From the NCBI GenBank assembly GCA_903937385.1, contig CAIZZF010000015.1, forward strand, positions 1-64,000: DNA of 64,000 nucleotides, in the 5' to 3' direction. Both the position numbers and the translations under genes were made by a program. This DNA is from an uncultured Holophagaceae bacterium. GTDB taxonomy: Bacteria; Acidobacteriota; Holophagae; Holophagales; Holophagaceae. Shown piece after piece: positions 18,651-24,484 of this stretch (positions within the stretch are counted from its first letter, which is position 1; each line of letters starts with the position of its first letter). The notes beneath the pieces were generated by a model that was given only the letters and a program-made list of their open reading frames with translations, searched no databases and was not told the DNA's origin.

Positions 18651-19031
18651 GTGACGATGACGTTAACAGCATCCCATGAAGGAAAGGTTCCTAAATGGGC
18701 AAAAACGGGGCAGCACATGAACCCTTCCAAGTCGGCATCCGAGTTCAATCCTGAGGAGGGACTCTTCCTCTTCACCCAGGGCAAGCTGGTGGTGGCCCGG
18801 GAGATGGTCCATCAGCTGGATGAGGCTGGCTTCTACATCCAGGAGCACGAGCTCCTGGACCCGAACAGCTGGCCCCGGCAGAGCGGCCTGCCAGCGGCCC
18901 GAGTGGATGGGGTGCCTGGCCTGTTTTTCTGCCCCGGGGAAGTGATCCCCTTCATGAATGCCTGGGTGGACGCGGCCGACGAGGAAAGTGCCTGCGGCAT
19001 CCCGAAGGTCTCGGGCGGAGACTCAGCCTGA
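18651..19031 (+). CDS. Hypothetical protein
   Basis: 126 residues from a GTG at 18651; ATGs at 18657 and 18717 are alternatives, and the recognisably protein-like part begins after 18717 (FNPEEGLFLFTQGKLVVARE). It is soluble, acidic and has no signal peptide. I recognise no domain. The 134 bp upstream are AT-richer than the surroundings and could hold its promoter. It ends 25 bp before leuD on the opposite strand. Confidence 0.5.
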   Translation: MTMTLTASHEGKVPKWAKTGQHMNPSKSASEFNPEEGLFLFTQGKLVVAREMVHQLDEAGFYIQEHELLDPNSWPRQSGLPAARVDGVPGLFFCPGEVIPFMNAWVDAADEESACGIPKVSGGDSA

Positions 19032-19055
19032 CGGGCCTGCTCCAAGCCGGGGGCC

Positions 19056-19547
19056 TCAGCCCCGGGCCATGAGCCGGGCGCGGGTGTAGGGGATGAGTCC
19101 GCCTGCATCCATGATCCCTTTGCGGGCGGCGGGCAGCTTCACCTGATCAAAGGACTGGCCCGTGGTGCGGTTCAGGACATGGTCTGCCGTGATCTCCAGC
19201 TCATGGCCAACGCTCGCCTCGATGCCCGGACAGATGACCACCTGCAGGCCGAGGTTGATGCTGTTCTGCAGGAAGATCCGGGAGATGCTGCGGGCGACCA
19301 CAGCCAGGTCGTAGCCCTTCAGCGTGGAGCAGGCCTGCTCCCGGCTGGAGCCGCAGCCGAAGTTTTCGCCGCCCACGATGACTGAGCCCGGCGGGAAGGT
19401 CTTGGCCTTCAGCGCGGCGTTGAAGTCCGTGCGGTCGAAGAAGGCGTACTGAGGCGTCTCCGTGGGCAGCACCGTGGCCATGAAGCGGCCCGGGTAGATG
19501 TCGTCGGTGCTGATGTCGTTGTCGAGGGCGATGATGACCTTGGGCAT
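19056..19547 (-). CDS. LeuD-like small subunit of a 3-isopropylmalate-dehydratase-type hydro-lyase
   Basis: 163 residues from ATG 19547, two bases after the LeuC-like stop. It is the swivelling domain of aconitase-superfamily isomerases: the N-terminal DNDISTDDIYPGRF matches the family GD-x-x-TD-x-I-x-PGRF motif, and GGENFGCGSSREQA is the substrate-carboxylate loop. Length fits bacterial LeuD/HacB-type small subunits of the short class rather than the about 200-residue enteric LeuD. Context (CoA-transferase, HMG-CoA-lyase-like enzyme, decarboxylating dehydrogenase) suggests a citramalate-, citrate- or related 2-hydroxyacid substrate rather than only isopropylmalate, and no leuA or leuB of the classical kind is nearby. 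Substrate unproven. Confidence 0.85.
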   Translation of the reverse strand: MPKVIIALDNDISTDDIYPGRFMATVLPTETPQYAFFDRTDFNAALKAKTFPPGSVIVGGENFGCGSSREQACSTLKGYDLAVVARSISRIFLQNSINLGLQVVICPGIEASVGHELEITADHVLNRTTGQSFDQVKLPAARKGIMDAGGLIPYTRARLMARG

Positions 19548-19548
19548 G

Positions 19549-20838
19549 TCAGGCTCCCTTCCGCGGATCGGTGATGACGCCGGTGATGGCGGAGGCCGCA
19601 GCCACCACGGGGCTGCAGAGGTAGACCTCGCCCGTGGGGTTGCCCATGCGGCCCTTGAAGTTGCGGTTGGTGGTGCTGAGCGCCACCTCGTTATCCCCCA
19701 GGGCGCCCTCGTGGACACCCAGGCAGGGCCCGCAGCCCGAGTTCATGACCACGGCCCCGGCGCGCATGAAGTCGTGGATGTAGCCCTTGTCCAGGGCCTG
19801 GGCGAAGATCTTGCTCGAGGCCGGGAACACCAGCATCCGGGTGCCTTCGGCCACCTTCTTCCCCCGCAGGATGGCGGCGGCGGCGGCCAGGTCGTCCAGG
19901 CGGCCGTTGGTGCAGCTGCCGATGACGATCTGCTGCACCGGGATGCCAAGCACCTGCTCGATGGGCTTCACGTTGTCCACCATGTGCGGGCAGGCGATCT
20001 GCGGCGCCAGGGCAGAGACATCGATCTCCACGGTCCGCACGTAGCTCGCGTCAGCATCCGGCGTGACGCAGTCGATGGCGTCCGTGACACCGGCCTCCTC
20101 GCGCAGGTAGCGGACCGTCTCAGCGTCCCCGGGGACGATGCCCGAGGTGGCGCCCGCCTCCACGCTCATGTTGCAGATGGCGATCCGGCCGCTGGTGCTC
20201 ATCTGGCGGATGGTCTCGCCGTGGAACTCCAGCACCTTGAAGTTGGCGCCCTGGGCCGTGAGCAGGCCGATCAGGTGCAGGATCAGGTCCTTGGGACCGA
20301 CCATCGGCGGGAACTCACCCTTGACCACGACTTTGATGGTGGCTGGCACTTCGATGTTCACCGCAATGCCCAGGGCCCAGGCCGAGGCCATCTCCGTGGC
20401 GCCCACACCGAAGCTGAAGGCGCCCAGGGCCCCGTGGCTGGTGGTGTGGGAGTCGGTGCCCACCACCACGAAGCCCGGCCGCACGTAGCCGTACTCGGGC
20501 AGGATCTGGTGGCAGATGCCGCCCACATCGCCGCGCACGTCGTGGAACTTGGTGATGCCGTTGGCGGCCACGAAGCCCCGGATCTTCTTGTGGTTGGTGG
20601 CGGTCTTGGGGGACTCAGCCGGCACGCGGTGGTCGAAGATGATGGCGATCCGCGAGGGATCCCAGACCTTCGGCGCGATCCCGGTGCCCTGGAACACCTC
20701 CAGATATTGGTTGATCACCAGGGCTGCGTTCTCGTGGGACATGGCCAGGTCCACGCGGGGCTCCACCACGTCGCCCACGGTCACGGAGGGCCGGTCCGCC
20801 GCGCGGGCCAGGATCTTCTCAACAACGGTCATGCCCAT
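19549..20838 (-). CDS. LeuC/HacA-like large subunit of a 3-isopropylmalate-dehydratase-type hydro-lyase
   Basis: 429 residues with a GAGGAGG ribosome site before ATG 20838. The 4Fe-4S cysteines are in IGSCTNGR and SGCGPCLGVH; GTDSHTTSHGALGAFSFGVGATEMA is the family signature. With the downstream LeuD-like subunit it should interconvert a 2-hydroxy and a 3-hydroxy (methyl- or alkyl-) malate through dehydration. The length is that of the two-subunit LeuC class used for isopropylmalate, citramalate/methylmalate, homoaconitate or dimethylmalate. It lies 10 bp after the CoA-transferase gene, in one transcript. Confidence 0.87.
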   Translation of the reverse strand: MGMTVVEKILARAADRPSVTVGDVVEPRVDLAMSHENAALVINQYLEVFQGTGIAPKVWDPSRIAIIFDHRVPAESPKTATNHKKIRGFVAANGITKFHDVRGDVGGICHQILPEYGYVRPGFVVVGTDSHTTSHGALGAFSFGVGATEMASAWALGIAVNIEVPATIKVVVKGEFPPMVGPKDLILHLIGLLTAQGANFKVLEFHGETIRQMSTSGRIAICNMSVEAGATSGIVPGDAETVRYLREEAGVTDAIDCVTPDADASYVRTVEIDVSALAPQIACPHMVDNVKPIEQVLGIPVQQIVIGSCTNGRLDDLAAAAAILRGKKVAEGTRMLVFPASSKIFAQALDKGYIHDFMRAGAVVMNSGCGPCLGVHEGALGDNEVALSTTNRNFKGRMGNPTGEVYLCSPVVAAASAITGVITDPRKGA

Positions 20839-20848
20839 GGATGCCTCC

Positions 20849-22048
20849 TCAGATGACGCCTCGGGATTTCAGGTCGGACTGCTCGGCCTCCGAGAGCCCG
20901 AGGGCTCCGTAGACCTGCTGATTGTGCTCGCCCAGAGTCGGCGGCGGAGTCTCCACCGCACCCGGCGTCTTCTCGAAGCGGGCCGTGAGGCCGAAGACCT
21001 CGATGTCGCCGAAGCCCGCCACGGGCACCTTCTGGAGCACCTGTCGGTGCTCCGCCTGAGGCTGCCGCAGCGCCGCCTCCAGACTCAGGATCTCCCCACT
21101 CGGAACATCCTTCGCATTCAGTTCCCTCACCCAGAAACCGGTAGGTTTCTGGGTGAGCCGAGCCTCCAGCAGCGGCGTCAACTCCCGACGGTTCTGCTTG
21201 CGGGTGTCCCGCTCCTGGAAGCGCGGATCGGTCTTCAGCTCCGGCACCGCCAGCACATCGCAGACCGCCTCCCACTGCTCCTGCTTGTTGGCGGCGATGT
21301 TGATGTGGCCGTCCTGGGTGCGGAAGGTCCCGCTGGGCGCCGCCGTGAAGTTGTCGTTGCCCATGAGCGTGGGCTGCTCCCCGCCGATGAGCAGGTTCGC
21401 GGCCACCCAGCCCATGAGGGGCATGATGCTGTCGAGCAGGGCCACGTCGATGCACTGCCCCTGCCCCGTGCGCTCCCGGTGGAAGAGGGCTGCCATAACC
21501 GCGAAGGCCGCGTTGAGGCCGCCCACGGTGTCGCACACCGGGAAGCCCGTGCGCAGCGGGCTCAGGCGCTCATCACCGTTCACGGCCATCTCGCCCGAGA
21601 GCCCCTGGATGATCTGGTCGTAGGCGGGCTTCAGCGCATCCGGTCCGGTCTGCCCGAAGCCCGAGATCGCACAATAGATCAGACGCGGGTTCAGCTCTGC
21701 CAGGACCTTGTAGCCGATCCCCAGCCGATCCATGACGCCGGGCCGGAAGTTCTCCACCACGATGTCCGCGTCCTGCACCAGCCGCTTGAACAGCTCCTTG
21801 CCCTCGGGGGACTTGGTGTTCAGGGTGATCGACTGCTTGTTGCAGTTCTGGGCCAGGAAGCTGGTGCCCATGAGCTGCTTGTTGAGCGAAGGCACGATGC
21901 CCAGCTTGCGGGCCAGGTCGCCGTCCTTGGGATTCTCGACCTTGAGGACCTCCGCCCCCAGCAGCGCCAAGTGCAGCGTCGTGAACGGGCCCGACAGCAC
22001 ATTTGTCAGGTCCAGCACCTTGATGCCTTCCAGGATTTTCTTAGACAT
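20849..22048 (-). CDS. CaiB/BaiF-type (class III) CoA-transferase
   Basis: 399 residues. Class III CoA-transferases move CoA between acyl groups through an aspartyl intermediate in an interlocked dimer. Family segments: GIKVLDLTNVLSGPF at the start, DIVVENFRPGVMDRLG, the catalytic Asp likely Asp144 in PAYDQIIQGLSG, and RTGQGQCIDVALLDS. In this cluster a plausible role is activating or releasing citramalate (or a homologue) with succinyl-CoA or acetyl-CoA, as the Chloroflexus succinyl-CoA:citramalate CoA-transferase of the same family does; that is inference. The coding sequence contains a perfect 14-bp inverted repeat at 21126-21157. Confidence 0.88.
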   Translation of the reverse strand: MSKKILEGIKVLDLTNVLSGPFTTLHLALLGAEVLKVENPKDGDLARKLGIVPSLNKQLMGTSFLAQNCNKQSITLNTKSPEGKELFKRLVQDADIVVENFRPGVMDRLGIGYKVLAELNPRLIYCAISGFGQTGPDALKPAYDQIIQGLSGEMAVNGDERLSPLRTGFPVCDTVGGLNAAFAVMAALFHRERTGQGQCIDVALLDSIMPLMGWVAANLLIGGEQPTLMGNDNFTAAPSGTFRTQDGHINIAANKQEQWEAVCDVLAVPELKTDPRFQERDTRKQNRRELTPLLEARLTQKPTGFWVRELNAKDVPSGEILSLEAALRQPQAEHRQVLQKVPVAGFGDIEVFGLTARFEKTPGAVETPPPTLGEHNQQVYGALGLSEAEQSDLKSRGVI

Positions 22049-22065
22049 ACCGTCCTTTCAGCCCT

Positions 22066-22122
22066 ATCAAATTCATCGCAGTGCGAAGCGCCTCAGGCGC
22101 TTTGCACTGCGATGAATTTGAT
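22066..22122. repeat. 57-nt long hairpin between lyase and CoA-transferase genes
   Basis: ATCAAATTCATCGCAGTGC and its exact reverse complement form a 19-bp outer stem; inside, after one G/T mismatch, AAGCGCC-TCA-GGCGCTT adds seven pairs and a 3-nt loop. The whole 27-position stem lies within the operon, 18 bp upstream of the CoA-transferase start. There is no T-tract. It may be an mRNA processing or stabilising element or a mobile palindromic unit. Confidence 0.8.
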
Positions 22123-22150
22123 TCTGCGAAAAAGATCAAGAGATCTGTCC

Positions 22151-23047
22151 TCATGGCTGAATCGGCCCGGCGCGGTGGACGCGGCCTGGGAGGTCGCGGC
22201 CGAGGTGGGTGGCGACGTCGCGGGCCACGGCGATGAGGGTCGCCAGGTCGATGTCGGCGCGTCGGCCGGCGCGCTGGAGGCCGTGGACCAGGTCTTCGGT
22301 GGCGACGTTGCCCGCGGCCACCTTGGTGAAGGGGCAGCCGCCCAGGGCACCGAAGCTGGTCTCGATGGCGGCGGCCCCGGCCTCCATGGCCGCATAGGCG
22401 TTGGCCATGCCCAGGCCATAGGTGTCGTGGATGTGGGCGGTGACCTCAGCGGCCACATCCAGTTCCCGGGTCTTCTCCACATAGCGACGGACCTGCTCCG
22501 GGTAGGCGTGGCCTGCGGTGTCCGCCAGGCTGATGCTGGTAAGGCCCGCCTCCAGGTAGGCCGCCACGATGCCCAAGACGCGCGCTTCGGGGATGGCGCC
22601 TTCGAAGCCGCAGCCGAAGGCGCTCTGCACGCTGACCTGCACCCGGCGCCCCGCCTGCTTCGCCGCCAGGGCTGTGGCGATGATGCGCCGCTGGGCCTCC
22701 TCGGTGCCCATGCCCGTGTTCTTGCGGCTGTGGGTGTCCGAGGCGGACACGCCCAGACAGATCAGGGAAACGCCGACTTCCAGGGCCCGCTCGAGCCCCT
22801 TCTCGTTCAGCACCAGACCCGAGAGCAGGGCCCGGTGGCCCTCCGGCACCAGGATCCGGAACAGCTCATCCGTGTCCGCCATCTGGGGCACCTTGTCCCC
22901 GCGCACGAAAGAGCCCACCTGCACGATGTCCACGCCGCAGTCCGCCACCCGCCGAATCCAGTCCAGCTTGACCGCCGTCGGCACCACCGCCGCCTCCGCC
23001 TGGAGACCGTCCCGGGGTCCAACCTCGTGAATCAGAATGGGGTTCAT
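22151..23047 (-). CDS. HMG-CoA-lyase-family enzyme (hydroxymethylglutaryl-CoA or citramalyl-CoA type lyase)
   Basis: 298 residues. The TIM-barrel lyase residues are all present: Arg12 and Asp13 in EVGPRDGLQ, the metal histidines 205 and 207 in AHIHDTYG, and the flexible-loop Cys238 in GALGGCPF, followed by AAGNVATEDLVHGL. The family cleaves 3-hydroxy-3-methylglutaryl-CoA or citramalyl-CoA by a retro-Claisen reaction to acetyl-CoA plus acetoacetate or pyruvate. With a CaiB-type CoA-transferase next to it, citramalyl-CoA or a similar 2-hydroxyacyl-CoA is the better guess; no leucine-degradation genes (methylcrotonyl-CoA carboxylase, glutaconyl-CoA hydratase) are nearby. Confidence 0.83.
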   Translation of the reverse strand: MNPILIHEVGPRDGLQAEAAVVPTAVKLDWIRRVADCGVDIVQVGSFVRGDKVPQMADTDELFRILVPEGHRALLSGLVLNEKGLERALEVGVSLICLGVSASDTHSRKNTGMGTEEAQRRIIATALAAKQAGRRVQVSVQSAFGCGFEGAIPEARVLGIVAAYLEAGLTSISLADTAGHAYPEQVRRYVEKTRELDVAAEVTAHIHDTYGLGMANAYAAMEAGAAAIETSFGALGGCPFTKVAAGNVATEDLVHGLQRAGRRADIDLATLIAVARDVATHLGRDLPGRVHRAGPIQP

Positions 23048-23064
23048 TTCAAGACCTCTTGTTA

Positions 23065-23178
23065 ACCACGAAGACCACTAAGACCACGAAGGAAGACCGC
23101 GTTTTTCTTCATGGTCTTCCCGTCTTCTCGGTATTGCCTTCGGTAATACGCGAGACAAACTGATTCCTCGTGGTGAAT
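23065..23178. repeat. Dispersed ACCACGAAG element (copy 1) with embedded CTCGGTAT hairpin
   Basis: Left side carries imperfect tandem units (ACCACGAAG, ACCACTAAG, ACCACGAAGG), right side the complementary CTTCATGGTCTTCCCGTCTTC and CCTCGTGGTGAA. Nested within is CTCGGTATTGCC-TTC-GGTAATACGCGAG (23127-23154), a member of another hairpin family. It interrupts an otherwise tightly packed operon between the dehydrogenase and lyase genes. Confidence 0.7.
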
Positions 23179-23208
23179 GCCTTTCATTGTCTTCGAGTGG
23201 AACAAATT

Positions 23209-24327
23209 TCAAAGCTTGCGGGCGATGGCTTCGCCCATGTCGAGGGTGGTGGCACTGCCGCCCATGTCGTAGGTGCGGACCTGGCCCTCGGCGATGACGG
23301 CGGCAGTGGCGGCCTCGAGGCGGGTGCCCTTCTCGGTCTCGCCCAGCCAGTCCAGCATCATCTTGGCGGCCAGGATGGTGGCGATGGGGTTCACCTTGTA
23401 CTGGCCCGCATACTTCGGCGCGCTGCCGTGGCTGGGCTCAAACACCGCCAGCTTCTCGCCGATGTTGCCAGAGCAGCCAAAGCCCAGGCCGCCCACCATC
23501 TGCGCCGCCAGGTCGCTGACGATGTCGCCGAACAGGTTGGTGGCCACCATGACGCCGTAGCTCTTGGGGTTCTTCAGCATCCACATGGTGATGGCATCCA
23601 CGTTGGCGTCATCCATGGCGATGCCCGGATACTCCTTGGCGATGCGCTTGCCGGTCTCCAGGAACATGCCCTCGGTGGCCCGCACCACATTGGCCTTGTG
23701 GATGACCGTGACCTTGGGATAGCCGAACTTCTTGGCATACTCGAAGGCCGCCCGGATGATGCGGTCGCAGCCCTTCTGGGTGTTGATCTTGCAGGTGATG
23801 GCGAACTGGTCGCCCGGGATGTCGGCAAAGTGGCCGAAGGGCTTGCTCAGCTTCTTGAGGCAGGCCTTCAGCTCGTCGGGCACGGGGCTGAACTCCACGC
23901 CGGAGTAGAGGTCCTCGGTGTTCTCGCGGAAGATCACCAGGTCGATGCCTTCCTTGTAGTTCAGGGGGTTGCCCGGATAACCCTTGCAGGGCCGCAGGCA
24001 GGTGTAGAGGTCGAACATCTGCCGCATGCGGACGATGGGGCTGCGGTAGATGAGGCCCTTGCCTTTCAGCTCCGGCACCAGCTCGGCCTCGGCGTCCTTC
24101 ACGGGCTTCGAGGTGATGGCGCCGAACATGGCGGCGTGGCTCGCGTGCAGCAGGTCGATGGTGCGCTGGGGGAAGGACTCGCCTTCAGTGCACCAGAACT
24201 CCCAGCCGATGTCGCCGTGGGTGTAGGTGGCGTCGAACTTCAGCGCGTCGAGGCAGATCTTCGCGGCTTCCATGACCTCGATGCCGACGCCGTCACCGGG
24301 CAGCCACGCGATGTTGTACTGGCTCAT
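23209..24327 (-). CDS. Isocitrate/isopropylmalate dehydrogenase family protein
   Basis: 372 residues from ATG 24327 (GGAGGA upstream). Beta-decarboxylating dehydrogenases oxidise 2-hydroxy-3-carboxy acids to 2-oxo acids plus CO2. Seen here: N-terminal LPGDGVGIEVMEAA, the arginine-rich substrate motif YTCLRPCKGYPGNP, the specificity segment IFRENTEDLYSGVE (closer to NAD isocitrate, homoisocitrate or tartrate dehydrogenases than to classical LeuB), KANVVRATEGMF with the catalytic Lys, and the Asp-rich DANVDAITMWML and ATNLFGDIVSDLAA. GSAPKYAG is the usual cofactor loop position. First gene of the five-gene cluster; the exact substrate is open. Confidence 0.85.
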   Translation of the reverse strand: MSQYNIAWLPGDGVGIEVMEAAKICLDALKFDATYTHGDIGWEFWCTEGESFPQRTIDLLHASHAAMFGAITSKPVKDAEAELVPELKGKGLIYRSPIVRMRQMFDLYTCLRPCKGYPGNPLNYKEGIDLVIFRENTEDLYSGVEFSPVPDELKACLKKLSKPFGHFADIPGDQFAITCKINTQKGCDRIIRAAFEYAKKFGYPKVTVIHKANVVRATEGMFLETGKRIAKEYPGIAMDDANVDAITMWMLKNPKSYGVMVATNLFGDIVSDLAAQMVGGLGFGCSGNIGEKLAVFEPSHGSAPKYAGQYKVNPIATILAAKMMLDWLGETEKGTRLEAATAAVIAEGQVRTYDMGGSATTLDMGEAIARKL

Positions 24328-24484
24328 GATCGTTCCTCCGGACAGGTCCACAGTCTCCCGGCGCCGACGCCAGGCCCGCCAATCATGCCCCCATCGTCAG
24401 CTTTCAGCCCGGGAAGCCATCACAAAACCTCCGGAAAACCCGCCCCGCCAGCGGTTCTTCCGACATTTCGTAAAAATCAGGCGG

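Noticed and set aside
19056..20838. Simple assignment of the hydro-lyase subunits as leucine-biosynthetic LeuCD
   Set aside because: No leuA or classical leuB beside them; neighbours are a CoA-transferase and an HMG-CoA-lyase-type enzyme. Kept as family members with open substrate.
20516..23065. Plus-strand frame of 849 codons opposite the LeuC/CoA-transferase/lyase genes
   Set aside because: Spans three well-supported minus-strand genes and their gaps; composition is that of an antisense shadow.
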